A stretch of 64,000 nucleotides of DNA from Pteria penguin (GCA_035048485.1 CM068586.1:47875715-47939714), one strand, 5' to 3'. Positions 32,006 through 43,330 are shown, numbered from the stretch's first letter. Program-made: numbers and translations. Notes: a model not told the origin generated them from the letters alone.

Positions 32006-32671
32006 TGAACCTCGTCCCCTCTGACTGTTAGTCGAGACTCCTACAAATCTAGGGTCTGAGCTTGCTTTCAGACTGGCAGAGCACGGTTTATCATGTTGAT
32101 GTCGCATATATTTTTATACCATCATGTGTTTTACAATACCTTACGTGTTTATATTTTTATGACCTCTCAATATGCGATACCTGTTGACCCTTGTTCTTTA
32201 CATGGAGGATTATTTATAATTTTTTTAATGTACGTCTTTTGATTGTTCTGCTGTTACGGTGAGTGGGAAGGAGGGCCCGTAAACCTGTTAACCACACCAT
32301 TTGTTTGGCTTTTGTCAAATTAAATGACCGTCCTAAGTCGGTATCGTAATTGCACTACAATCAAATATTTTTGTAATATGTTAAATATTCTATTATATTA
32401 TTTGTATTCATGTATTGTATAGCTCCATGGTGACTTCTGCCACATAAGTGATCCGGTAACTCCTCTTTTTTCTCTCATAGGTTTAAAGCACAAATCTGAT
32501 AAATATACGACACAGCCATTCATAATATAACGAAAAACAGCATCAATTTTATTATTTCACGGACAACGAAGACATGAAGCATGTATGTACTACTTTTTTA
32601 CGTACGAATTCAATATATCCGGTTTCTGAAGTAATATATAGTGTAAATCCATAACGGTGGAACTGACATCA

Positions 32672-32770
32672 GGGGGGAAGATCTGCAATGGGGGAAAATC
32701 TGCAATGGAATTTCCGGTTCCATTGCAGACCTTCCGGGGGGAAGGTCTGCAATGGAGGAAGGTCTGCAAA
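32672..32770. repeat. Cluster of GGAAGATCTGCAA / TTGCAGACCTTCC motifs
   Basis: Five or more copies of GGAAGATCTGCAATG, GGAAGGTCTGCAATG and the inverse CATTGCAGACCTTCC in 100 bp, with CCGG in the centre of one inverted pair. The same motif family fills 25800-26000, 6.7 kb away. A SINE follows immediately. Confidence 0.75.
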
Positions 32771-32775
32771 ATAAC

Positions 32776-33045
32776 ACCGGCGTGGCCTAGTGGTATCGCG
32801 TCGGACTCCTGATCGGGAGGCCGGGGTTCGAGTCCCGCTCTGGTCATGCCGGTGTACTGTCTTTCGGATGAGACAGTAAAAACCAAGGCCCCGTGTTGTG
32901 GTATGCATGACACGTTAAAGATCCCTCACTGCTTCGGGTCGGTCCGTTGCGAAGGTCAAATTTTTTATGCCCCGCATCAGGCATACGCCGTCACCATATA
33001 CGTGAAATATTCGTGGTGGGAGGTAAAACAAAAATCAATCATATT
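32776..33045 (+). mobile_element. tRNA-derived SINE, full length
   Basis: The head GGCGTGGCCTAGTGGTATCG (A box) and GGTTCGAGTCCC (B box) form a tRNA-like 5' part. The body includes TTTCGGATGAGACAGTAAAA and CACGTTAAAGATCCCTCACT. The 3' part ATATACGTGAAATATTCGTG ends in GTAAAACAAAAATCAATCAT. Close relative of 48431-48702. Open frames here are translations of the SINE. Confidence 0.9.
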
Positions 33046-33135
33046 ATCATTCATTTTATTATTACTATTATTATTATCATTCTTCTTCTTATTATTATTA
33101 CTATTATTATCATTGTTGTTGTTGTCGTTGTAGTT
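33046..33135. repeat. ATT/CTT/GTT trinucleotide microsatellite
   Basis: Interrupted TTA/TTC/TTG triplets directly downstream of the SINE tail; probably grew from the SINE's simple-sequence end. Confidence 0.85.
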
Positions 33136-33339
33136 CAAAATTCATTTACAGAAATTTCATATGCTATCATATGTCTAAGATTTGCCTACTGTATGCATGT
33201 TAATGATAAAACAAGTGAATTATTTGTACGGTTGCTGGACTCCACTAGTATAAATGAAGTATTTAGAATACGTGGAAACCATGGGATGAAACGTAAATTT
33301 GCATCTGTTGAATTCAAGACTGGCCACATTAAAATGTAA

Positions 33340-34240
33340 TGTACAATGTATTAAAAGTGAAAAAGTAAAACTCTTTAAAGTAATGAATTTAAACATCACA
33401 AAAACTTTAAAGCGGAATTATTATTCAATATACATTACAAAAATGACATGCAAAAAGATTCCCCCTTTGGTTTAAAATACTGAAGGATAACTTCGATACC
33501 AAATGAATGCAAAAATGAAGTCGAAATTGTTTTGAGCACGTGTTACAAATTGTACACTTGATTGTATATTGGTAAGAATTTTCTTAAATCATTTCTATAA
33601 CAGATTGAAATAGTTGCTCAGAGGGGCTCTGATTATAGAGGTGACAGCGATAGACACCATAGAAATGTATGAAAAAGGCTGTGCAGAAGGTGAATATTAT
33701 ATAAGCTATAATGAATATAATTCCTCCTTATAAATGCAAAATAAGAAATTCACTGATGTCAAGTGAATATGGCACTAACAAATGTACCACAAAACCATAT
33801 GGAACGATCCATCGGGACACTTATAAAAGAGAAGATGTAAGACATCTGATCAAGTTGTATGACACAAATCACCAAGGATATGCACATAAATTGCAAAAAC
33901 GTTCATGAAGTTTGATTTCTAATTTGTTTTAATATTGTATTTTATTTTTATTCTAGTAAAGAGTGTTTCAAACGAAAGCTTCCAATCATTTAGAACTTTC
34001 GTTTGTCAGAGCTATACGTAAAATGAGTATCAGATATATGTCGTGTCCAGTGCAAATATCATTTCACCATTTGTAATTTCTCTATTGAAAATATTATTTG
34101 AACAAGGTACAGCTGTATTGTTATTTTCAAATTCATAAAGAATTATACACAGCGTACCAATAAGGAGTATTTTCCGTATGTAATGTTATGTTCTTTACTT
34201 ATATACTAATGGTCTGTTAATATTATTTTTAAATATTACA
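33340..34240. other. AT-rich stretch, no firm gene
   Basis: A plus-strand frame at 33711-33908 (YKCKIRNSLMSSEYGTNKCT) is not recognised. It ends 330 bp before the candidate exon at 34242 and could belong to the same unidentified transcript, but nothing proves it. Confidence 0.4.
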
Positions 34241-34241
34241 G

Positions 34242-34408
34242 AAACCTCCGAATCGGAATGTGAGGTGATGGATTTAGGAATGACAGAAGATAGCAGTAAC
34301 GAAACAAAAGCAAGCGAGACTGAACAGGATATTTATAAAACAGAAGGAAAATTAGAACAATATACAGTAACAAGCAAGACCGATATAAATGTTGAAATAA
34401 ACACGGGT
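34242..34408 (+). CDS. Candidate internal exon, acidic, unidentified
   Basis: A pyrimidine/AT tract and acceptor (TTTTTAAATATTACAG) precede, and a consensus donor (CACGG|GTAAGATG) follows an open 167-bp stretch. In one frame it reads TSESECEVMDLGMTEDSSN, then ETKASETEQDIYKTEGKLEQ and KTDINVEINTG, without stops. It is rich in Glu, Thr and Ser. I do not recognise the protein. Partner exons were not found. Confidence 0.35.
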
Positions 34409-34832
34409 AAGATGACATATATATATAATTGTCAATAAGGGTATCATTTGACATTGGCACATATGCTACATATATAAGGGTCGTCGAAAATACTTCGAGA
34501 TATCCATAGCTCCAGATATCAAAATTTCGTGTTTAGGATCATCACAAATATGCAATCTTGCAGTTGTTAATATACACTGATTCATTTGACATTTGTGCTT
34601 AGTATAGTAGATCTACGAAATATACATATATTCGTAAATAATTATATGAAGTTGTACATATTGTTTCTGAATGATAATAATCTAAATCTCACCATATCTT
34701 TTATATTTAATGAATTTATAAAGAGAATATAAAACATCGTGTTTCAATTCAGTAATATTGTAGTTTAAATTCAATACTGGATATAACTGTCTTCTACTAT
34801 ACCTAAAACTAAGGACGGGCTAACACATAAGA

Positions 34833-35035
34833 CAAGATTGATTGATTGATTTTTGTTTAACGTCTCACCACAAATATTTCACGTATATGGTGATGGCATC
34901 TGCCTGATGCGGGGCACACAAATTTTGACGTTTGCAACAGACCCACCCGATGCAGTGAGGGCTCTTTAACGTGCCATGCATACCACAACACAGGGCCTTG
35001 GTTTTTACTGTCTCATCCGAAAGCCAGTACACCGG
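34833..35035 (-). mobile_element. 5'-truncated tRNA-SINE
   Basis: Same SINE family as 48431-48702, reversed. It has the ATTGATTGATTTTTG tail end, ATATTTCACGTATATGGTGA and TTTTACTGTCTCATCCGAAA blocks, but the tRNA head is missing. Flanked by the 9-bp repeat CACATAAGA at 34824-34832 and 35036-35044. The stretch 35045-35500 shows nothing recognisable. Confidence 0.85.
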
Positions 35036-35499
35036 CACATAAGAGGAGATAAAGACACATGTCATAATTTTATTTTCTACCATTACTTTGCATGAAAATT
35101 CATACACACGGATTCGAAATAAAAATAGATTAATGAACAATGTAAAGAAATTCTTTTACAAAACGCAGGCATGAAATGCAGTAATTACAATTAACATTAT
35201 TTAATAGAAGGCTAAATTTAATAAGCTATGATCATTTACTAATATTTGGTATAAATAACACGGTACGCATGGACGCAATCGATTATGTAATTACTGCGGC
35301 TTTGTACACCGACACGGTCACACCACGCAAGTGACCTGTCATCTAGGGTAAGCGCTGCAGGGGATATTGTCAATAAGAAGGGGACTGTATTCGAGATATT
35401 AGCATCGTATTCGACTTATCTGTGGTGAATTTAATATTGAATTATAATATGAAGGATTTTTTTTCAGGACTGACGTTCAACTTCAATATATCACGGGTA

Positions 35500-36145
35500 T
35501 TCGAGATACTACTGTTCAAGATATCTAAAGCGAAAATAGAATCAGTGAAACACCTGGGAGTACTATGGACCTTGGATCTCCGAAGAAATACCTGTAGAAA
35601 ATAAAGCCAAATTAGACAAACATATAAAGCACAAAGGCACTACAGCTAACAAGGCACCCTATATTTCACTTATATTCGTTCCCCGTCTGGGACTCGAACC
35701 CACGACCTATGGTACCGAATCACCTAGCTGTTATGCATCCGACCCTCTAACCGACTGCGCTACCCGAGCTCCACAAAAATGGAGCTTTAATAGCCAATCA
35801 TTAGCTAACTGCATGCAATTTACCCAACGTAAACGCAGGCGGATTCTCTAAGAGAATACATCATTGAAAGAGAAATAAACATATAAAGCACAAATAGAAT
35901 CAGTGAAACACCTGGGAGTACTATGGACCTTGGATCTCCGAAGAAGTACCTGTAGAAAATAAAGACAAATTAGACAAACATATAAAGCACAAAGACACTA
36001 CAGCTAACAAGGCACCCTATATTTCACTTATATTCGTTCCCCGTCTGGGACTCGAACCCACGACCTATGGTACCGAATCAAGAAGTACCTGTAGAAAATA
36101 AAGACAAATTAGACAAACATATAAAGCACAAAGACACTACAGCTA
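35500..36145. repeat. Local direct duplication with tRNA-SINE pieces
   Basis: The block GTGAAACACCTGGGAGTACT ... AAAGACAAATTAGACAAACA ... GGCACCCTATATTTCACTTA occurs at 35548 and again at 35907, and its central part a third time at 36080-36142. The copies include all or part of a minus-strand tRNA-derived SINE. Junctions such as GGTACCGAATCA/AGAAGTACC at 36079 mark unequal-exchange-like joins. Confidence 0.8.
35635..35775 (-). mobile_element. Second type of tRNA-derived SINE
   Basis: The minus strand reads GGAGCTCGGGTAGCGCAGTC (A box) ... GGTCGTGGGTTCGAGTCCCA (B box) then a short tail ending GAAATATAGGGTGCC. There is an unusually long insert between the boxes. Another copy spans 37236-37365 and is split from its tail by the element at 36146-37233. 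It is not a functional tRNA gene because arm pairing is poor. Confidence 0.7.
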
Positions 36146-36584
36146 CAGTGAGGTGCAGTCCTAACATAACATTATGTTGACGTCGCGTTAACGTGAAGTT
36201 TGCTTTCCTCGTGCGCTCAGGACTGCTGAGCACACGCGTTTGCGTTAACGCAGATTTCCCCGTGAACTAAATTTTGAGACTGCGTTAACGCGCTGGACTG
36301 CCGCGTTCACACGCTTGGCTGCCGCGTGATCGTGCCTAACAGCCACGTCCGCTTGCTTACAACTTATATAGAGAAGGATTTAAAGGAGAATCGATATATA
36401 CATTGTATATTTAAATATAAAAACATATTACTGTGTGCATGTAGATAAATATTTAGAATTAAATAAAACGCTTACGAGTAAAGGGGTGAATTTAAAAAAT
36501 ATTGAATACATTTTCCGAACATTGAATATAATGAAATTTATTCTTATTTTAGGGTAAAAATAATAATAATAATAATAATAATAA

Positions 36585-36615
<31 letters not shown>

Positions 36616-37233
36616 AATTAAATTAATGAAAAGAATAATAACGATGATAATCATGGTATCCATATATTATGAAAAATAGCTAAATTAAAAAAAAAAAAAA
36701 CAATTGTAAATACATAAATCAGAAAAATTACATAAGAAAATTATAAATAAATAAACAAATAAGAAATAAATAGATAATTTTATTAATTTAAAACAAACAA
36801 ATAAAATAGAGTTAGAATGTAATTTTCCTAGAGTCTTTATAGTATAAACTGACGAAGTTTTTCATAAATACCTGAGTGCATGTCTACGCGATGATTTCCA
36901 TTATTATACTACATATGAAACCCTTAATGCGGGGTGTCATTTTAACATCACATTTAATGCACGTATATATGGCGACATTTGCGGTAATTTAATTAGATTC
37001 CTTTTACTTTCTCCATCCGTACCACTGTAAAGAGAATTACAAATGTAATCATGTGAACGCGCGACTGGACTGAGCGCACGCGGGAATAAATCGCTTTAAC
37101 GCGAATTTCCTCCCGCGTTAACGCAAGGAGCGCACGCGCTTTCGGTCGAGCAGTCCTACCACGTGTGCTAAAGCAGTCCTCGTGACTGCTTTTCGCGTTA
37201 ACGTGAATGTTATGTTAGAACTGCACCCATCTG
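36146..37233. mobile_element. TA-flanked non-autonomous element with CGTTAACG repeats
   Basis: Ends: CAGTGAGGTGCAGTCCTAAC at left and, inverted at right, CAGATGGGTGCAGTTCTAAC, each followed by ATAACATT. TA is duplicated on both sides (36144-36145, 37234-37235), and the interrupted SINE shows the empty site CAGCTAACAAGG. Both 200-bp ends are GC-rich and packed with GCGTTAACGC-like palindromes and AGCGCACGCG; the middle is AT-rich with an (AAT)n(AAG)n microsatellite at 36568-36616. No transposase. TA duplication and CAGT ends suggest Tc1/mariner mobilisation. Confidence 0.8.
36568..36616. repeat. (AAT)n(AAG)n microsatellite
   Basis: About nine AAT units pass directly into about ten AAG units in the AT-rich core of the TA-flanked element. 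Confidence 0.95.
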
Positions 37234-37235
37234 TA

Positions 37236-37365
37236 ACAAGGCACCCTATATTTCACTTATATTCGTTCCCCGTCTGGGACTCGAACCCACGACCTATGGT
37301 GTCGAATCACCTAGCTGTCATGCATCCGACCCTCTAACCGACTGAGCTACCCAAGCTCCACAAAA
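37236..37365 (-). mobile_element. tRNA-SINE continuation past inserted element
   Basis: Continues the SINE copy interrupted at 36145: GGCACCCTATATTTCACTTA, TCGTTCCCCGTCTGGGACTC, then the head ending AGCTCCACAAAA. It reads on smoothly after removal of 36146-37235, which proves the nested insertion. Confidence 0.75.
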
Positions 37366-37491
37366 ATATATATAGCATATGTGCCAAAGTCAAATGATGC
37401 ACATTGACAATTATGAACTAATCAAAGAACCATAGGTGATGAGATGCCATAAAAGATTAAGCATCTCCTGACTGCTCAGGCGTAATTTCAA

Positions 37492-37805
37492 AGAAAAAAG
37501 AGGAGTTACTGGCTCAGTTATGTGGCAGAAGTCACCATGGAGCTATACAATACATGAATATAAATAATATACTAGAACATATAACACATTACAAAAATAT
37601 TTGATTGTAGTGCAATTACGATACCGACTTAGGACGGTCATTTAATTTGACAAAAGCCAAACAAATTGTGTGGTTAACCGGTTTACGGGCCCACCGTCCC
37701 ACTCACCGTAACAGCAGAACAATCAAAGGACGTACATTTAAAAATATATAAATAATCTTCCTTTTAAAGAGGTATCGCATATTGAGAGGTCATAAAAATA
37801 TAAAC
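37492..37805 (-). mobile_element. Naiad 3' fragment with small internal deletion
   Basis: Reverse copy of the Naiad terminus from AAAAAAGAGGAGTTACTGGC to the GAGAGGTCATAAAAATATAA block. It lacks the GAACAAGGGTCAACAG stretch found in the others. Confidence 0.9.
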
Positions 37806-38413
37806 AAAGTTACATTCAAGCTACCCTTACTCCTATTCATTTTTTGTTTGAATAGTATCAGCTGAATATGCCTAGCGTTCATGCTTATAACAAGTGATCA
37901 TTCTCAATCTTGAATAAATTTTGATTCTGAAATTATATTCTAAGAGAATTCTAATGCCGTGATTTAACCATACATACAATACAGTTCTTTTAGATGCACA
38001 TTTATTTTCAACATTTTAAAAGTTACAGATAACTCTCAAAAAGTAATTAAAAAATATTCGAGTATCTATATGGAATCGGGTATATTTATTTCTTAACAAC
38101 GCCAGAGATATATGATCGAGGTGAAGTTATTTTTTGCGTTTCTCTAACTTGTTCAGAGTGGATTTTATATTCATTATTGATATTGAGTAATGTTGGCATG
38201 GTGGTAAATGCTATTTCTGTGATTGCAATTATCATCAGAAGAAAGAAATAAGTATTTTCTGTCAAAAGTACAAAATGCTGTTATTGTTTTAAAAACATAT
38301 TAATATTCTACACTTTATCAAATAGATGAAGAAGTAATTATAATATAGTATAATTTGCATGATATAATATATAATGCAAATTATAATAAAGTCTAGTTTG
38401 TAATTATAATAAA

Positions 38414-39205
38414 GTGCTCCGCTTCTGGCTGACATATTCCTTAACTCATACGAAGCTGAATTCATTCAGTCTTTGCTTTCGCAAGGAAAAAAACAATTGG
38501 CTCTAGGCTTTAATTTTACTTACAGATATATAGATGACTTGCTTTCAATTAATAATCCTTCATTCGCGGATTACCTTAGCATCATCTATCCAAGTGAACT
38601 TGAGGTCAAAGAAACCACAGAAAGTAGTAATTCTACTTCGTATTTAGATATCATGTTGTCTTTCGACATTAATGGTCAATTGAACACCTCACTCTATGAC
38701 AAACGTGACGATTTCAATTTTGCTATCACAAACTTTCCTTTCATAAGTAGCAACATTCCATCATCGCCCGCATACGGCGTATTCATATCTCAGTTAATAC
38801 GTTATTCCAGAGCATGTTTAAATTACAGTGACTTTGTTCTGAGGGCTAGGCGACTTTCGGTTAAGCTGCACAACCAGGGTTATATATGTGCTAGACTAGC
38901 AACGTCACTGAGGAAATTCTATGGTCGTTACGAGACTCTTATTACTCCATATGATATCTAGTTATCCAGACTTTTAAATAATATTCTGGACTGAGACCGA
39001 TTCCGATCATTTTACACGGATTTGACACCTTCTATACTAGAAGGTTACCTACTTCGACTTCTCCATATACATATGGAATTTACACGATCTGACTCTTTCT
39101 ACTGGGTATATGTGACGGGTGTTGCTAGCAAGCAGGAGATGCTCACTCTCCCCGGGCACCTGATCTCACTCCATCACAGGGGTTCACATATGCTCTTCAA
39201 GTAGA
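38414..39205 (+). pseudogene. Second Penelope-like family: RT fragment with YIDD
   Basis: Begins inside motif B (PLLADIFLNSYEAEF), then RYIDDLLSINNPSFADYL, EVKETTESSNSTSYLDIML, YDKRDDFNFAITNFPF, AYGVFISQLIRYSRACLNYS and SLRKFYGRYETL, ending at TAG 38959-38961. The reading frame over 180 codons is intact, but the N-terminal RT and any nuclease are missing. A non-coding tail with GACGGGTGTTGC and CCCCGGGCACCTGATCTCAC follows to 39205. Confidence 0.8.
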
Positions 39206-39221
39206 CATATTTTGTTATTTT

Positions 39222-39290
39222 CCATTGTATAGCTCTATGGTGACTTCTGCCACATAACTGAGCCAGTAACTCCTCTTTTTTCTTTCATTT
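39222..39290 (+). mobile_element. Shared Penelope-like 3' terminus
   Basis: TATAGCTCTATGGTGACTTC ... CCACATAACTGAGCCAGTAA ... CTCCTCTTTTTTCTTTC, the same terminus that ends the Naiad element at 32410-32475, here ending the YIDD-family copy. Confidence 0.85.
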
Positions 39291-40374
39291 TCACTGATTT
39301 TGTATGTCCTCTGGTTTTATGATTTTTGGACTTGTGCTTTGGATTTATCCATCATCTTTACATTGCATTATATATTTCTGTAATTTATAGATACTCTTAT
39401 ATCGATGAACTGATCCATAATGATTAATAGATGTGTTTCAAGTTTTCATATAAACTTCTTTATTGAATCAAATTAAAGTCATGCATTCTGTCATTTATTA
39501 AAATAATATATTAGCACATCACCTATACACTGTCTGTGTAGATTCGTTGTATCTCTGTAGTGTTTAACTGTTTTGACACTGTTTTGTGTCATATTCATGT
39601 TTTAGGCATTCATTGGGATGAAGATAGCCAAAGATGTCATTTGTTTTCCAAGGGTCAAGAAGATTTTAATTGTTACATTGTTGTTAGAGTCACAGTGAAG
39701 TTGCATCAACTCCTTCCGTATTTTACACTCATGTCTTTTACAAATAACATAAATTTACTTATAGTGTATTGTGATTATTAATTTCTATTTCATTTTAATC
39801 ACATTCTTTACCTCCAAGTTAGTCATAAAGATATACAGCTTTTCCGTAAGATTTGATTAATTCATGATTTTTTGGGCACAACTGACAGGTAAATAAGTCA
39901 TTAATAGAATGATATTTGATGATATAAAAATTATACAACACTAAGGAATGCGGAATAGGCGTGATTTCCTGGTTTGTCATACTAATAACAAAAGGGTTAG
40001 TAATATTTACATTCACGTGCAATCATACGAACAATAATAACAGGGTCTTAATATTTACATTTACGTACAATCTTACTAATGTTAAAGTTGTATAGTGGCT
40101 AGTATTTATAGGTTATTGGTTGTAATATCGTGATATATTTTAGATCAATGCGTTTGCGCAGCGTTTTCACATGTAATCCGACTCGGTATAAACTGACTTC
40201 ATTATATGTATCTGAATTCTGCCATAATAGTCATGTTTGTAACAATGTACGCCATTACTTAGGCCTAGTTCATGTTGTGATGTTCATTTTTCCGGATGTA
40301 AATAAAAATTAACTTCTCACTTTCACCCTATATATGATATACTGGAAATATGTATATATATATTTTTTTGAATT

Positions 40375-40650
40375 TGCATAACATCAGATCCTACACATTG
40401 ACTGCAGTAGGGTCCCTTGTCTGTTTGATCTGCGAGATTTCTACAATGGCAGTTATAATTTCGGTGTGTTCACGCTGTAGAGTTCATATCTATACATGTT
40501 AACAAAAATTACTTCTTACTTCCTCTCTAACCTTGCAAAAGTTATTGTAGTCCCAGTTCTATTTGATCTGCAATAGTTGTTGATAGTGGCTTCCACGGAA
40601 ATTGTTGTACCAGTTGGTAAAGTTAGATCCAAATTCATTTAGTATATGGC
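40375..40650 (-). pseudogene. Decayed oxidase exon 3 relic (duplicate of 490-760)
   Basis: Same relic as in copy 1: ACACATTGACTGCAGTAGGG and TTTGATCTGCAATAGTTGTT blocks match the BBE-domain exon, with in-frame stops. It decayed before the segmental duplication, since most lesions are shared. Confidence 0.7.
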
Positions 40651-41300
40651 AAATACTAAGTTGAATGCCTGTGACTACGATGGAGGCGACAGACACTAAT
40701 TATTTTTTTTTTTCAAATTTAAAACCAGTACAGTCAATATAAAATGCCAATTATGAATTAATATCAGTTCGCGAACCTTAGAGTTACTCAAATATGCAGA
40801 AATTGTAAATATTAATAATAAATTGCATTATTAGTTTCTCTGCATTTAAATGTTGCTTATTGTTGTCTTAAAACATATACAATGGGGTAATGGCGTTCTC
40901 GAAGATATTCAGTGACGAAAGTAACAAAATTATAGGGTGCTAAAATGTGGTTAGTGGCAGGTAGTATTTTTATATATACTCATGCTTATTTTAGGGTTTG
41001 AATCCTCACCAGATATGCTTAACTAAATAGGTTGACACCAACAGGCAATAACACATAGAAAGTATGTAAAAAAGTAGTATGCTATATAAAGAGTCCACAT
41101 TTTACAAATTCAACAAAGTAATATGTTTTGAAAGCTTCAGTGTATAAGGGTAGGAATCAGTCGAAATAGCTCTATCCTATTACAGCTCATCTCACAATGA
41201 TACCACGTACATTAATTAAAATAAAATATCAACTTGTTTGTTGCATGCAATTCTAAAACGCATTGTTCAAGTGTAGTTTAACATGACAAATATAAAAAAT

Positions 41301-41457
<157 letters not shown>

Positions 41458-41937
41458 AACAAATAAACCTTGTGGTTGGTGCAAATAACCTTCATTCTTT
41501 AAAAGATGTCAACAGTAAATTTCGGATGCTCTAAAATTGCATTTCAACCGATGCTTGTTGATCAGTATTTGAAATCGCGTATATAACGCCAGTATAAATA
41601 AGCTATAAAACGATATAGGGTCGCTAAGTCTCGTCATGTGACCTCCGAGACTTTACGAGAATTATCACTTCCGGGTACATCGTAGAAAATGGCTCTGTCA
41701 CTGCAGTACGGGGTGAACTACATGAACAGACAATCTAAGCTGTCCCGTAAAGTGAAGTAGCTGTAGATGTGGCCGTGTACAGCGATTCACCATACTTAGA
41801 TGAATTAAGAGTTATATATGCAAATATCCGAGCGTCAATGCGGGTTAAATCATAGCCACAGTGCAGGTATGTCAGTGCAGTAACGTAATGTCGTAAGACT
41901 AAGAGGTCAATGTACTGTAGGTGTGTGTACATGTGTT

Positions 41938-41941
<4 letters not shown>

Positions 41942-41987
<46 letters not shown>
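41942..41987. repeat. (GT)22 microsatellite
   Basis: About 46 bp of GT dinucleotides inside the transposon, followed by a short GAGAGAGAG stretch. Confidence 0.97.
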
Positions 41988-41991
<4 letters not shown>

Positions 41992-43330
41992 GAGAGAGAG
42001 GATAACAAGATTCTGTATTTTTTATTATCAAGTAGTACTGACATGTAGAAAAGTATATTTAAATGTATAATCTATGTACATGTAGAGCTACAGTAATTCT
42101 ATTCCTTATTAATATTAGTTATTATAGTAAATATTAGCAAGGAAGCTTAAAGATATCCGACTCGGCTGTAGAGTTAAAATAATAGCGAAAGCCAATGTTG
42201 CGTGACAAATAATATATGCATGTACATCAAATAACACAAAGATCTATCTACCTAAAATCAAACATAATGTATGCAATATACATCAAATCATTCACAATAT
42301 TAATTGGTCTGGGTACTACAAATTACCGAAAAACACAGACAGTTACCTAAAACATGGGGCAAAGTACCGAAGACACGCTTGTATGTACGGAAAACATGCA
42401 TTGTGATATGCTATTGATATGTATAAACATTTTCTAACCAGTGTTTAACTTGTATTCATTCCCTATTTGCTACAAATGGCAAGAATAATTTAAACATTTG
42501 CAGCAACAAGCCATTACTGTATGTCTGAGTTCAAGCTCAGATGATCTCTTGTCAACATTAAATGTAATCAACTGCATTACTATATAATTTAAAAGTTAGA
42601 AAAAGAAATGAAAGTTAACATTATATGATAGATAGAATTTGTTATGGCAGAGATAGAAAAAATATCCAGCTCATTTTGCAAGTGTTCAGGGCAGTTTGGT
42701 GTTGTGTACTGTCTCCATTCAAAATTATTATGTTTAACTTTAAGGCAGGATTGTACTACGACTTCCAGCTCTTTTTGATCTGGGGGTTTGAAGGTATATG
42801 CATGTAGCACCAACCAAAATGTGTTTTTGGTGCATACATTTGTACATGCATGTTTTTGATACTTTGTCCCATGTTTTCGGTAAATATCAGTGTTTTCGGT
42901 AATTCGTAGAACCGATTGGTCTAATCAATAAGATGTAAAAATTTACTATTTAACATTACAAAATAGTCCATACATAAATAGATATATATCTACAATACAG
43001 ATTAATAAACATTGTTCATGAATCATGTAGATCTACTTTGAGTGGTGGGGGTACATTGTTAAGGGTAGTTACAGGGCAACAGTGGGAGATAGCTAGCTTT
43101 TATTATCACTTTCAAATGCAGTTTACCATTGAGAACAATGTTAATGTTTAATTAAGATTCAAGATTTTATTGACATAAACCGTACATGTTGGCATTATCA
43201 ATATTATAACAGAATATTCAACTAAAGATAAATAAAGTACGAATGAACAGGTTATAATAAAATATTACATGCATAGATCTATAATATTTCAGACATTTTT
43301 AATTAAGAACTAACAATCCCTCTTTAACAC

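Larger units (their letters stand above)
28889..32480 (+). mobile_element. Near-complete Naiad-type Penelope-like retroelement
   Basis: Retrotransposon with permuted domain order. The frame from 28889 to 31966 encodes a Cys-rich N-terminus (CNAKKCLTCHHLNC), a GIY-YIG endonuclease (NVIYVIT..., CGAQYVGETSQTLKQRFRNH), a CSC linker (SSCSCENSKYVYKPADHVI) and a reverse transcriptase (PTMYWLPKLHKSPYKSRFIS, FDF motif A, YQQIVGIPMGTNCAPLIADL motif B, RYLDDILVI motif C, YGIYISQLVRF). N-terminal GIY-YIG plus CxC plus RT defines the Naiad clade. In-frame stops: TGA at 29225, 29258, 29777, 30488 and 31373; TAG at 30566. A 2-nt loss at about 30898 and a compensating indel near 31240 shift the frame in between. 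About 500 bp of 3' UTR follows, ending in the family terminus near 32470. The 5' edge is not defined. This copy is dead, but the TGA codons probably encoded selenocysteine. Confidence 0.85.

Noticed and set aside
32325..32350. ATGACCGTCCTAAGTCGGT in the Naiad tail as the SECIS
   Set aside because: AA lies only 7 nt after ATGA and the stem is 4 bp, too short for a SECIS helix II.
32776..33045. tRNA gene at the SINE head (also 48431, 16266, 35775, 3026)
   Set aside because: A and B boxes are present but arms do not pair properly, and each is followed by a SINE body and tail.
32846..33339. Open frames over the SINE and trinucleotide repeat
   Set aside because: Repeated in other SINE copies (48502-48711, 34865-35140), so they are SINE translations.
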